From Desmodesmus armatus (Eukaryota; Chlorophyta; Chlorophyceae; Sphaeropleales; Scenedesmaceae), in the NCBI GenBank assembly GCA_007449985.2, contig VIIQ02000266.1:1-64000 (forward strand): a DNA stretch of 64,000 bases, in the 5' to 3' direction. The notes under the pieces were generated by a model, which did not search any database, was not told the DNA's origin, and saw only the letters and a list, made by a program, of their open reading frames with translations. This document shows positions 33,655 to 56,804 of the stretch, in pieces. Made by a program: the position numbers and the translations under genes. Each line of letters begins with the position of its first letter. Within the stretch, counting starts at the first letter, position 1.

Positions 33655-33905
33655 CTTTGGCGGCCAAACTGAGTTGCAGCTTTGGCGGGGGGCGCCTGAT
33701 ACTGTGCTGTGCTTCACAGTCATTTACAGAGTCATATTGAATGGTGTTGGTGTGTGACAGAGCAAAGACAGGTCCAAGCTCAGCTTCAGCTTTGGTGGGA
33801 GCGCCTGAGACGTTGCTGTGTGCTGTAGCTATTTGCGCACTCATATGAATGGTGTTGGTGTGTGGCAGGGCAAAGGCAGGGCCAAACTCAGCTTCAGCTT
33901 TGGCG
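33655..33905 (+). repeat. Three copies of the ARGLU1 C-terminal motif in the 3' UTR
   Basis: Sequence coding AKLSFSFGG recurs at about 33655-33690, 33770-33806 and 33866-33905, downstream of the stop codon. These copies are not at a splice site, so terminal exons are also affected. Confidence 0.8.
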
Positions 33906-34025
33906 GCTGAGCCCTTGACAGGCTGTTCCTCCCCTGCTGCAGCTGCTGCTGCTGTACAGTACTGCAGTACCCCGCCCCATGGGTTTTGATGTTGCTGCTG
34001 CGTTATCGAAACGTTCGTTATGAGT

Positions 34026-34030
34026 TGTAA
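34026..34030 (+). promoter_or_regulatory. TGTAA polyadenylation signal, candidate for ARGLU1
   Basis: A plus-strand TGTAA about 480 nt after the stop codon and just before the exostosin gene. A nearer copy at 33577-33581 is only 35 nt past the stop. Confidence 0.35.
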
Positions 34031-34100
34031 ACGATGTATTGCAGCACCGTTTCACTCCCTGTTGGCAGTGTCAGTGCAATTTGACGACAGCCTGCTGCTT

Positions 34101-45260
<11,160 letters not shown>

Positions 45261-45290
<30 letters not shown>

Positions 45291-46912
45291 GGCAGGGTCA
45301 CGTTGCAGTCGATGAATGAACAATCAGCATTGCTCAATTTGATTCGAAGGTTGACAAGCAGTGACGATGTATGCCAATGTAGTTCTTGGCGCCGCCCAGG
45401 GGCCCATCTTGACTGTGGCCATCAAATGTGACCATGCATGGAATTGCCGCTTCAAGCAAGTTGTAGTATGAGTCTTCAGTATGCAGTTACAATGCTGCAT
45501 CAATTGTGCCTCACGTATGAAAGTCAGATGGAACCCAACATCGGGTTCAACACCCACCCCAACCGGACTCACTCCCGACAGCCCGAAAGCCTCAAAATCC
45601 ATCAAACCCGCACCCCACAACTTTCCCCGCCTCCCCGCATCCATCCTCCGGGCAGCCCGCTTAATGTCACTCAAACATCTACGTGACAACAGCCAACCCT
45701 ATCTGTCATCCTGATCGGCTGGCTCACATCCTTCCTGTGGCATGTTCCGGGTTTAGGGAAGAAAGAAAGCGGGGGCACAAATCCATCACAATGGCACAGG
45801 AACTCCGAGCCTATAGGCTATAGACACACTCAGTTGCAAGTCCCTACCAAGCAGGGCAGCTTTGAAAACCCTCAATATCCTAGCGCGTCTGCGCGTGGAA
45901 ACCAGTGCTGCCACAGGAACTTGCCAAGTTTACTCAACATGATGTACTGAGTGTCGCACGTGTTGGGCGCTAAAGAGACATGAGCGCTATGCAGCAGATC
46001 CCTGCAACAATCTGACACATGATGCGAATCAATCATGCCTCGATACGCCACCACCCAACAATGATGACTCACGGCACAACCAAACAGCTCCTAAGCTCGT
46101 CTAGCTTCAGCTGCCAGCTGCACATGCATATGCATCACTCAACACTTCTTTTCATTGACAGACACGGCAGCTTCAGCCTCTGCAATCTTACTACAACCAT
46201 ACAGCTGTGGCCTTGCATCTGAAAACTCGGAATGCACACAGTCACCTAGCACACCAATCAAACCCCAAGCATCCCCATACACAGCGGCTGCTGCCGCAGC
46301 ATAATGTCGGACATTATCAAGCTCGACAATGCGTATGTCATCAGAGGTGTTGGGCGAGGCGCCGCACGGTGTCGCAACACACCACTTGCAGATGCATCAG
46401 CGGTGCCGTCGCCAGTGGCCGGTGTCGCATCATTTGGGTTGTAGCAAAGAACGATGATCCGAGGTGGTAGACCACAGCGAGGTGCATAGAGCGACCCTTA
46501 CGAGTTCAAAAGCAGCTGTGACGTCCAAGCACAAACCCACGCACAACGCGCCGAGTGCTGTACATCTCTACATTGAAGGTTTCATAAACTCAGAACAGCA
46601 TGAATTGGCGTGAATTGAGGGTCGCGTCATGGTTTCGTGGCATCTGCGAGAAATTGCGGTTCGATCCCCACGAGGGAACGTGCCCAACCAACCACATAAA
46701 TCAGCTCGATTGGGCATTCGAAGGCTCAGAACGTTTGTTTGCACAATCTATTTGTCATATAGTGTGTTCGGTGGTGGATTGAGGGTGCAAGTCCGTGATC
46801 ACGCCTCTCCTACCGAATGGAGCGCAGGTAGGCCCCGCTGACCCTGAGGCGCCGCTAACCCTTCCAAACTGCCAACATATCAGTAATATGTAGATAAACT
46901 AAGTAATCAAAC
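45261..46912. other. Spacer between the exostosin and GH16 genes
   Basis: No recognised gene. 45324-45689 (-) is open for 121 codons without a known motif. 45952-45999 belongs to a dispersed repeat with an inverted copy at 48329-48375. 46650-46680 holds a good tRNA B-box-like sequence (GGTTCGATCCC), possibly a SINE relic. Confidence 0.35.
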
Positions 46913-46918
46913 TTGTGC

Positions 46919-48959
46919 ATGCAGGCTCCACCTCGCTTGGGGGTCGTTGGGGCGCTGCTGCTGCTTGCCACCCGTGCGAGCGCTGCTCCTGCACCTTACG
47001 GGGCCTACCTCGGATGCTACAGCCTCAACAGACTGGGACTGTCATCAAACGAACGGACGGTAAGGATCGAGGCACGAGGCAGTCGTAGCTGTGAGCAACT
47101 GTGCAGTGTAGTCCATGCATGTCTGCACCACTCTGGGCAGCCCGTTTGGCTGCAAACAGCCTACAAAGGCGCTACAAAGCCTCTGGAGGCGCTACAAAGA
47201 GCTACATAAGAGCTACATAACCTGGGAACTGCAACACGTGCACCTGAGTCTGTTGTGGAGAGGGGGGCCGGGGACCGGAACCCACTCGCTGGTCACACAT
47301 GCATGGTAGAAGCTACTGCGCATGCCTGAATACGTAGCGGGCCTGAGGTATGATCTCACCAATGCACCACGCCTGACACCCCAACCCCCAGCCTGAGAAG
47401 GTGCCCAGCACCTAAACCATGGGTTCGCATGGGAGTTGAACCCACTGTATGTCCATCTGTCCATCTGTCTTTTTGGCTATGGTCAGGTGCGCTCATTTGG
47501 TGTGAGTAACTACAGGCGCTGCCCCTCTATCTGCGAAACTGCTGGGGCTACCTTGGTCATGGTGGCCACCAGCAGGAGGAATACGAGTGCAGGTGAACAG
47601 GGCGCTTTATGCCATTTAGAAAGTGCAAGGGGGGGGGGGGGGTGAGCTTCTGCCACAGAGCACGATGCGCTGCCATGCCCGGCGCATCGAATACTGTAAG
47701 TGGTAGCTACTAGCTAATATGATATCATAACATTGAGGAAGGCATGAAACTGTCGCTGAGCTGCAGCTTGGTTCAATGTCTCTGCGCTGTGCGCATCCCC
47801 AGAGGGCCGGGCCACACTGGGTCACCCAGGCCGTGCCGTCACGGCGAGCCTCGTCGCGTGTCCCACAGTCACTGTGGGCAGTAGTACTGCCCAGATCATC
47901 TGGGGATCATGTATTGAATGCCGTATGCAGCGGCTGCTGCAAGCATGTCCATAGAGTCCGCCTTACTGGCAGGTTGTGCCACACAGTTCAACCAGTGTGG
48001 TGTCAGAAACCATACTTTGAAGCAACGCTCTGGGTACAGACTCACATGTTGTTGATTCTGAGACCGCTGCGTATGTTGTGTCCTGGCAGGTGTGGCTTCT
48101 CAGTTCCTCCTAACTCCGCTCTGACAGACAGGAGCAACTGCTTCCCTGGGGGTTGGGGCGTTGCCGTCTTCTACAGACACGCAGGTGGGGTTTAGGGTTT
48201 AGGGTTCTGTCAAACATGGTGCTTGTGCACTGTGTCAGCCTTGACTGCATGACAGCTGAGTGTTCACGTGTTGGCTGGGTGCCGTTTCAAGGTTCTGCCC
48301 ATTGCATGAGGCAGAACGGGGGGGGGATATCTGCTGCTAGCGCTCATGTCTCTTTAGCACCCAACACGTGCGACAGTTCGACCCTGTTTGTGGCAGGGGC
48401 GTGAATTGTGCAAAGCAGGGTGGTTCTAGCAGTCTCCCAAGGCCCCTTTGATAGTTGGTACTACCATCCAGCACAAGCTCTGTGCTGACAGTTGGTGAGC
48501 CCTCAATACAAGAGGGCACTCAGGATTAATATTTATTTTATTTTTTATATTTATTTTTTATATTTATTTTTATATTTAAATATAATGATAAATCCCTCAA
48601 TACAAGAGGGCACTCAGTCACCTGGGGTACATCCTTGCATGCGCAGACACACTTATAGACCCAGGTGAAGGTCAGGGTTTGTGAGGTGTTTGTAGTCGTA
48701 AAAAATCTCATGCAGTGCAGCAGGTTAAGGCTACAATGTAACTTACAGTATAGCCTTAACCTGCTATCTTTGTAACCGGGTTACAAAGATTAGCAGGGCG
48801 AGCAGCTCTGAACCATAAGCTGCTACCACACGATGCCGACTTCTTCAGCTGCCGCCGCTGCTGCTGTGTTGTGCTGTGCCGCGTGCATGTTTTGCGGTAC
48901 GCAGCTGCCACTACACAGCAGTGCCGAGTGTTCCAGCCGTCCGCTGACGCTATTGCTGC

Positions 48960-48995
<36 letters not shown>

Positions 48996-51541
48996 CGTGT
49001 CATCCCGTGCCGCTTGCACGCTGTATTGCAGCTGCCACTACCCAGCAGTGCCGAGTGTTCCAGCCGTCTCCCGACAGAAGCAGCTGGAGGACCGCCTACA
49101 ATGACTACAACGGGATCTTCTCCAACAACGAAATCAAGCTCAGGATGAACGGTGAGCACTTTGCACTCTGGATGCAATCTTTGGCAACAATGTTAACGAG
49201 ATCAGGCCCACATTCTAACGAGATCAGGCTCACAATGAACGGCGAGCGCTTTCTGACATGTACAGCGTCATCATCACTGTTGTCGCAACAATGATCCTAC
49301 TAGTAGTGGCACTATTACGGTTTACTCAATGATCCTACTAGTAGTGGCCACCGTGGTAGTACTAGTACGTACGTACCGCAGTCACCGTGACTCACTTCAT
49401 GATAACTACTACAACAGAATAAGTTCAGGGTCACCCACGGCGTGTCACTGAGCGGCCTTTCATGAGCCAACCGACATCAAGCCAAAAAGCTCATAGGGTG
49501 TCGGACACTATTACTTGTAGAATAAATAGATTGTTACAGAACAGGACTCCTTAATTCCCAAGCCTAGTCGACTAAAACGAGTGTGCGTGTGCAGTACGTG
49601 CAAGCTATGATGATGGCACACATGTGGAGCATCCCACCTGCATCCCCTTCAATTTGTTGCCATCTGAATGTTCACAATTGACTGCAGCTGGCCTGAACTC
49701 TGAATTCCCAACTCTGATTCTGTGTGCGTGGTGTGGTGCGTGCAGGCGGTGATGGTGGTACGCGTGTGGAGTCAACCTATGGCCGCCAGACGTACGGGCA
49801 GTTTCAAGTCAGGGGCCGCATCCCATGCGGCTCAGGTGTCATCGGCGCATTCTACGTGAGCAGGCTGCTGTTTGATAAATTCTTATATAATATAAATATA
49901 AATATACTTCTTATATCGGATAATCTGATTTGCTCCTTGCCAGACAGCTGTTAGCGCCTGGCAATCTGGGTCGCCCAGTGGCGCCTTTGTGCAAATGTAA
50001 GAAGCATGAAACCCCAAACACTGCACCGTGCACTGACTTGTTGCCTACCAAGCTGGCTTGTGCACTGAATGCCAGCACACGCATGCACTTATGGTGTACA
50101 AGCAGCTGCATCCCGTGCAGTAATCATGGGTGCATTCTACGTGAGCACTGCCGGAAAGGGTGGTATAATCGGGTGTCTGCTGAATCAAATTTAAAAGCTG
50201 CGGGTCCAGCCGATTGACACACAACACGAAACGAAGCATGCCTGGGGCAGTGTGCCTGCACAAGCCATGGTATGGCATGCATTTGCTGATGACTCATGAG
50301 CTTAGGCCGCCGTACAGGCAGTACCAAAGCCTGCTGATCGTCAGGTTGCTGTGCTCCTGAACCCTAGGGTTTAGGAGATCCTAAACCCCAAACCCTAAAC
50401 CCTGAACCCCTGGTTCAGGCCAGGCAGGAGCCACCCCTTTTCTGGCAGCTTGAATCAGGCGTTTGGTGGCCTCACTTTGACTGTTTGGGCGGCCGGACAG
50501 AAGCTGCGCGTGTGCACAGGCAGATACCACCACCGTGACTTGCTGGGGACGCTGACGATGCGGCATGTTGTTGTTGTGCTTGTGCCTGCAGCTCCGGTCA
50601 AATGAGATCTACCCCAATCAAGGCAGCTGGGACGAAATCGACTTTGAGTATGTCTCGCAGAATAACCTGCCTTGCAGCATCTGGCTCAACGCATTTCAAG
50701 GGTGAGTGCCAGGGTTTGGGGGTCAAGGGAAAGGGGGGTGACTCATGCTTCAGGGGTGGAGTTTTACTAGGGTTCCGGGTGTAAGTTGGGGTTTAGGACC
50801 TACCCTGAACGACAATTACCCCAACTTTTGACAGCTTTGACGAGATTGACTTTGAGTACGTCACACAATCAACAGCATGCTAACCGCCCATTGCACGCCT
50901 TCCCTCGCATGCAACATCCCGGCGATCCGCAGTGGATATTCCAGCGGTCACAGGCAGTTTGGGCGGTCCGAGTACAGGAGAGTCCTCGGCTGGCCAACAA
51001 GCAAGTCGACAGCAACCGACTTTGCCACGTACACTATCGATTGGCAGCCCAACCACGTGGCGTGGTATGTGGACGGCAGGCTGCTGCAGCGCTACACGCA
51101 GAATGAAAGAAGGGGCAACGGCAAACGCTTCCGGGTAAGGCTGCACCGTCGATCACGAGCGGATTTTGCTCGTGATCTTGCAAACAGTGGTGGACAGCCA
51201 ACAGATTGGTTTCGATAATCCATTGTATTCAATGAAACGACTACTGTGGACACTCCACCTGTCCGCATGCACTGCCCCGACCGCCTGCTTGTTGGCGCGT
51301 AATGTATGCTGCACCTTGAAGCTTCGCTCTCACTAACCCGCGCACGCAGGTGCCCAACCAGCCCATGCGCCCGACCTTCTCCCTTTGGACCGACACCCGC
51401 GGCAACCAAAACCCCTTTGGCGGCCGTCTGGACCCTTCCCGCGGCCCTTGGGAGGCAACGTGGAATAACATGCGCCAGGTGGTGTGCGACAGGCCCGCAC
51501 CTGCCACTACCCCTCTTGGACCGCGCTGGATGTACGCTTGA
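46919..51541 (+). CDS. Secreted WSC-domain GH16 glycoside hydrolase
   Basis: Exons: 46919-47059, 47487-47592, 48090-48184, 49032-49151, 49746-49855, 50592-50701, 50945-51134 and 51350-51541. A signal peptide (LGVVGALLLLATRASA) is followed by a WSC carbohydrate-binding domain (YGAYLGCYSL, RRCPSICETAGA, CGFSVPPNSALTDRSNC). The GH16 domain carries the catalytic motif WDEIDFEYV (E-x-D-x-x-E) and TDFATYTIDWQPNHVAWYVD. GH16 enzymes cut or transfer beta-1,3/1,4-glucans and related wall polysaccharides; the substrate cannot be read from sequence. The join between exons 47592 and 48090 is out of phase by one base, so a base is missing or a short exon was overlooked. The last exon contains a possible donor at 51480, leaving the true C-terminus open. 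Confidence 0.75.
48191..48204. repeat. Two tandem TTTAGGG telomere-type units in a GH16 intron
   Basis: TTTAGGG is the plant-type telomere unit. Two exact copies follow the donor of exon 48090-48184. Related degenerate tracts lie at 50361-50420 and 50770-50810 in the same gene and at 43770-43840 in the exostosin gene. Confidence 0.55.
48500..48617. repeat. 24-bp direct repeats flanking a 70-bp AT-only block
   Basis: CCTCAATACAAGAGGGCACT and neighbours occur at 48500-48523 and 48594-48617. The sequence between is nearly pure A/T, very unlike the rest of the window. It lies in a GH16 intron. Confidence 0.8.
48719..48796. repeat. Two overlapping perfect foldbacks
   Basis: A 15-bp perfect inverted repeat (48719-48733 and 48751-48765, AGCAGGTTAAGGCTA) overlaps a second one (48761-48796, CTGCT and ATCTTTGTAACC arms). 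Both use the CTGCT at 48761-48765, so the two hairpins exclude each other. Confidence 0.75.
48902..48950 (+). repeat. Copy of the start of GH16 exon 49032-49151
   Basis: Acceptor plus the segment coding QQCRVFQPS recur about 130 bp upstream, with a CTG run between the copies. Shorter echoes of other GH16 exons lie at 50117-50145 and 50836-50875. Confidence 0.75.
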
Positions 51542-51993
51542 GCCTTCGCATCAGGCTCCACTATTTTCCTCCAGGTTGTTTATATTATTTGACTGTTTCC
51601 TGTGTTTGCTGCACGCACTCAGTGCTGCATCGTTGCACTGATGCACTATTTGCCATTGGCTGGTTCAGCTTGCATGCGGACGACCTGTGGTTGTACTGCC
51701 TGGTTATTGCCCCTTGGGGAGAAGGGGTCCTTAGTACATGTGACACAAGATGTACCAAGGGCCGGGTGGTGCCACCAGTGGGGAGGGTCAAAGCCAAGAG
51801 GGATGCCGGGCAAGTGATGGTGTTGTTGGCACATGGGTGCTACAGGCAGCTTGGGGGATAACATTGCAGGATGCACGGCATACCGTATGTGGCATGCATG
51901 TGCGCTGTTTGTTTGCACACATTGGCTGGATCATCTTGCTGTCGGCATGGTGCCACATGCAACAAGCCTATTTGAGGGATGTCCCCAAAGGGA

Positions 51994-51998
51994 TGTAA
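51994..51998 (+). promoter_or_regulatory. TGTAA polyadenylation signal, candidate for GH16
   Basis: First plus-strand TGTAA after the GH16 stop, about 450 nt downstream. Confidence 0.4.
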
Positions 51999-54900
51999 GC
52001 CATATGCATGCCATGCGCGTTGCTGATTTTCTTAGGTCTGCCGGAATGTCACGAGTGCCGATGTAGTAGCCCTCGAGCATGCATGTGGTGAGCCGTCCTC
52101 AACGGACGCGAGGCCAATGGGAAAATCCCAGTGTCTCATGCCATACGGCGCTACCAGCCCCTATCTATTGGATACAAGGGGCCCCCAGTGTATCTGTACT
52201 TGTCTCTTCTTCTAGTTTTTGAGGAGCCAACCTGGTGACAGCAATGTCACTTAGCAGGTCATGAGCTGATCAGCAGCAGGGACACATGCTGCCTGGCTGC
52301 CCCTGCTGTTGACGGTCACAGTCCTGAGGACTGTGGGGCCGCCCTTGAAGTGACTTGCGGTGTATGGAGATTGATTATGCTCGTGTTTTTGACGGCAGGA
52401 CTTGTTGTTGATGGCAGGACTGGTGTGTGGTTGATGTTGGGAGTGTTGTTGCTTGCATGCATGTTGAGCAAGGCCCCACGGTATGGTGTGAGACCTGGAG
52501 TGATGGGGGCTGGCCAGGCACCCTGCTGAAATTTTCCAGAGGGCTTGGTCTATTCTTATCAACACACATGTTGAAAAATTCTTTGCAACATGTCTGTTGA
52601 TATGGGTGTGATGCCAAGTGTGCACTCTTTGGCTGCAATAATGCTGGGCGAGGTGTTGTTATGCACACCGGTCGACTTTGACCAGTAAGTGTATTGCTTC
52701 AGACTGAGTTGCAGTGTGGAATTCCATAGGTTTTGGTTGTCTGTTGTATGAATAGTAGCCCCATGTGAGTTGACGGGTGAAAGTGAGCGTGGCTGTGTAC
52801 CTGTGCTAGATACGTTCTTTGGCTTCAAGGAGAATGTCACATCTGAGATGTTGGCTCCCTACGGGGTGTTCAGGCTCAGCCTGAACCATGTAAAGTAACA
52901 GTCACAGTAATTACTGTAATTAAATTTCTTGGCAAGAAAACCCAGGACCTTTTCGCGGCTTCAATGAGACTGTTGTTACGACAAGACCCAGAAATTAGTC
53001 CTATGAAGCTGAGTCAGCTCCTCCCCAGCTCCCTGAGTGTTGGCTGTTGTGATAAGATCGCAGAGGCTGAAGCTGCCGTGTCTGTCAACGAAAAGAAATG
53101 GTTAGTGATGCATATGCATGTGCAGCTGAAGCTAGACGAACTTCGGGGCCCCCCAACCCTTGCCTCCCCCCACCCCACTCCAGTGTCGGCTGTTGCGATG
53201 CTAGGGATGGGATTGTGTTGTCTGCCACTGATGAGAGAAGGGGGCTGATTGCATCCAGAAGAATTTCAGGCAGGTGTGTCTCTGTCACAGTCCAAAGCAA
53301 GGCCCATGCTACTCTCACTGGCTGCTGACAAGGTCCCAACCTCGGCACAAGCCAGCGAGCCATTGGCTTATGAAGGTGCCACTAGGGCCTATTATCTGAC
53401 CCGGTCTCTACTTACCACAGCCTCTCTGTGTGTTGTAATAAGATCGCAGAGGCTGAAGCTGCCGTGTCTGTCAACGAAAAGAAGAGGTTAGTGATGCATA
53501 TGCATGTGCAGCTGAAGCTAGACAAACTTCGGGGCCCCCCAACCCTTGCCTCCCCCCACCCCACTCCAGTGTCGGCTGTTGCGATGCTAGGGATGGGATT
53601 GTGTTGTCTGCCACTGATGAGAGAAGGGGGCTGATTGCATCCAGAAGAATTTCAGGCAGGTGTGTCTCTGTAACGGTCCGAAGCAAGGCCCAGTGCACTC
53701 TCACTGGCTGCTGACAAGGTCCCAACCTCGGCACTAGCCAGCGAGCCAATGGCTCATGAGGGTGCCACTAGGGCATGTTGGACTTCGCCTCTACTTACCA
53801 CAGTCTCTCTGTGTGGTGCGCTAGGGGGCTGACGGCTGCCATGTAGTGCCTAGCTGTTTGTAAGGGAGCATATTCATCACTGATTGGCTTGGGTTGTGGT
53901 ATGCTGGCTGCAGCCACCAACCATGTTGCGCATACGTCCATCACAAGAGCCGAATTACACGAGCCGACACACACAGACAATACAGCAAAGCCAGGAGTTG
54001 AGAACACAAGTCCATTTCTAGCCAACGAGAGCCCGAGGCTCATGGGTCAATCTGATAGCACCCACTTCCCTCCCCCCCCCCCCCCCCCACACACACACAC
54101 TTCGGAGTTCGGAGATCCTTGGATGGTGAGATGGTCGATGCATTGGCTGGATGCACTCCCTGTGTCTACACACACAGCACACCACAGACCCGTACGAGGG
54201 CAACACACATACCATTGATCAAAGTCAAGCCAGCGGGGGGCGAGGGGCATAAGGAGGGGCGAGAACAACATCGACAGTGGATCCACAAACCTGGCGCCAC
54301 AGCACAGCACAGCAGACTCTGACAAAGATGGATCCCTGCACCCGATCCCATGCACAACTGGGAGGTGACGGGTAAACGGCATGCCCCCCCCCTGGCTCCC
54401 AAGCCACCATTCCAATCCCGACCCCAGCTGCAACACTTCGATATACATGCATGGAAAACAGTGGAAAAGCAAACAAACTCAAAGGCCAGATCCACTTCAC
54501 AGCAGCAGCCGTACACAAGTTGCAACACCCAGCCAAACACTTCAGCAACACCACTGCGGCAGGTGTGGTGCGAGACATACGCATGCATTCACACATACAG
54601 GTTGACAGCCGGTCGCATTGGCAGCAGCAGACTAGGTTCCTCTGTTGGGCAAACAATCGGCTCGTGATACAAGGATTCACACACCAAGACAGAAGCTGCA
54701 GAAAAATCAAATCATACACTCGTGTGATGACTAACGGCGCAGTGACCAATGCTTTGTCTGCATCAGTCCATGCGTTGACCGATGCGTTGACTGCATCAGC
54801 CCGTCCATACGTTGACTGAGCCGCGAGGCTTGTGGGCTCCAAATGTGACCTCCAGTAAAGGTATCCTGTTGGCAAGGCAAGACAGCAGCAGCCAGCCAGC

Positions 54901-56804
54901 AGCGCGCTTGCCACACGTACATTCTCCAACGCTCAACACACAGCTCAACACAACCCGCATGCATGCACGGAAGTTTGCTGTGCATCAGCCAGCACCCTAC
55001 GTGCTTCCTGCCTTGTGCCACAGAACACCGTGATCTGTGGACAACTCACGACATGCCACAAAGCTGCTGCCAGGCAAAACAAGCTCGCTGTAAAAGCATC
55101 CCACCACCCCATCAGCTTGCATGCCAAACCATACCAGGTGCCTGCTGAAAAAACCAACAGCCACTGCCATACCCCCCAGAAAGCCATGCTCTGTGCACAA
55201 CACACGACCTCAACCCTCCCAACAAGCCTGCGGGAAAACCAATACACCCCAAAGCTGTCTCCACGTCACAACGTGCAACACTAGTGTCAGGTTTGACACA
55301 GGACCTGGGCATGCTGCAGATAGAAGCAGCTATAGCAGCACCCAAGGCAGAAAAAAGCACTTGCCACCAAAATCCACCCGCTGCATCTCGATCCGCCATA
55401 AGATCCGCCCGCTGCATCCCTGCATACAAGTGAAAAGAGCCACACTTTATGTGTGGTAACATGGTATTGTACAGGACATAAAGGGCATACCGACATACCC
55501 GTGCAGTGCACTGCACTGCTCGCGCCTGCATACAACCCGGGACGAACAAGCAACACTCCCTCATCTGCATGCCGACTCATAAGCAACAAACACCCTGGGC
55601 TTGACCCACCCAACACTTCCTTCACAAAAGAACACACAACACCTGGCCCAAAAAGAGCACCCCACCGATCAGCTGAGGCGCACATTGAGTGGTATGCACG
55701 TCATCATTATCATCATCAACATACACGTGTTTTGGGCCAGGTTCGTCGCACATGCAGCAGCCTATCGAACTTGTGCAAGACAAGCAAGACACCACCAGGC
55801 AACCAGTGACCTAGGACACTAGAGAGAGAGAGCCCGGGACAGAAACACGCATGCCAGCCGATGACACGTCAAAGCCCCCCCCCCCCCCACCCCCTCCCAA
55901 CAGCAACCCCCTTCACCCCTGTGCACATACAAACAAGCACTAACCCACTGCCACGCTGTGTGTACGATGCATCATGTACGATGCATCATGTACGATGCAT
56001 CATGTAGTACATGCCAGCAACAAACAAGACTGCAGCAGTCAAGAGCACCCCCGCAGCAGCACAGACTGGATGGTGCAAGGTGAACAGCGCTCCCCTCTGA
56101 GACACCAGCGTTCTACAACAGAACGAGGTCATCAGCCAGGTACACAGATTATCAGCCAGGTACACAGATAAAAGCTGCTTGTGACCCACTCACACAAAGT
56201 GATGTGTACGTAGACTAATGATGCCCTCACCACACACACGTGTGTGCACTCAGATACTACTTAGCGACTGCAGCACGCCAGGAATTCACACTGAAAGTGA
56301 CAGTGCATCCGGGATGTTCACCCAGGAAGTTCACAGTGCACAGCGCAGAAGCTCCTCGAACAACAACAAGTGAAGAGCCAACAAGCACTGCAACACAGAC
56401 CGTCCTGCGCAACAGATACCACTGGCAGCTGCAAAAGTAGCGACAGCATCATAACTCAAGTTGTCACCTCCCAGCAGCCTTGCTTTAGCTGATACTACGC
56501 CCCCCCCCCCCCCCCCCCCCCCCGGGTCCTGCCACTTCAGACACCCTGCCATAAGGCAAGCCACGTACACACAAGGTCCCCCCCCCCAGCGCCCCCATCC
56601 ACCGTCAAGCAGCGACCAGCAGCTGCTGACTGCCACCCCTGCACTGCTGCTGGCTGCTGCTTCGCTGCTGCTGCTGCTACTGCTGCTGCTGCCTTTGCAC
56701 CAGCACCAATGCTTGTGCCGCCACTGTTATCTTATCTTCAGCAGCAGCAGCAGCAGCAGTGGCTCGAGCAGCAGCAACAGCCGCCGCCGCACCAGCAGCA
56801 GTGC
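51999..56804. other. Long region between convergent GH16 and P450 genes
   Basis: No gene is supported. 52069-52101 is a dispersed 33-bp repeat also found at 41319-41352. 53041-53780 is a tandem duplication. 54225-54929 (-) is open for 234 codons without a known motif. 55958-56004 holds three GTACGATGCATCAT units. C-runs lie at 54069-54087, 55868-55889 and 56499-56523. Part is probably P450 3' UTR. Confidence 0.35.
53041..53780 (+). repeat. Tandem duplication of about 385 bp
   Basis: The segment beginning GATAAGATCGCAGAGGCTGA at 53051 recurs at 53438 with few changes through about 53770. The open frame through it (IAEAEAAVSVNEKK...) matches no family I know. Confidence 0.85.

Noticed and set aside
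45324..45689. Minus-strand open frame of 121 codons after the exostosin gene
   Set aside because: No conserved motif; both strands are open here because of composition.
46650..46680. tRNA-like B box GGTTCGATCCC
   Set aside because: The only A-box candidate is too close and no cloverleaf forms, so no tRNA is called.
54225..54929. Minus-strand open frame of 234 codons starting MENVRVASALLAG
   Set aside because: Composition is Cys/Val/Ala-rich with no motif, splice context or homology that I recognise, and it overlaps several other long frames. It probably lies in P450 3' sequence.
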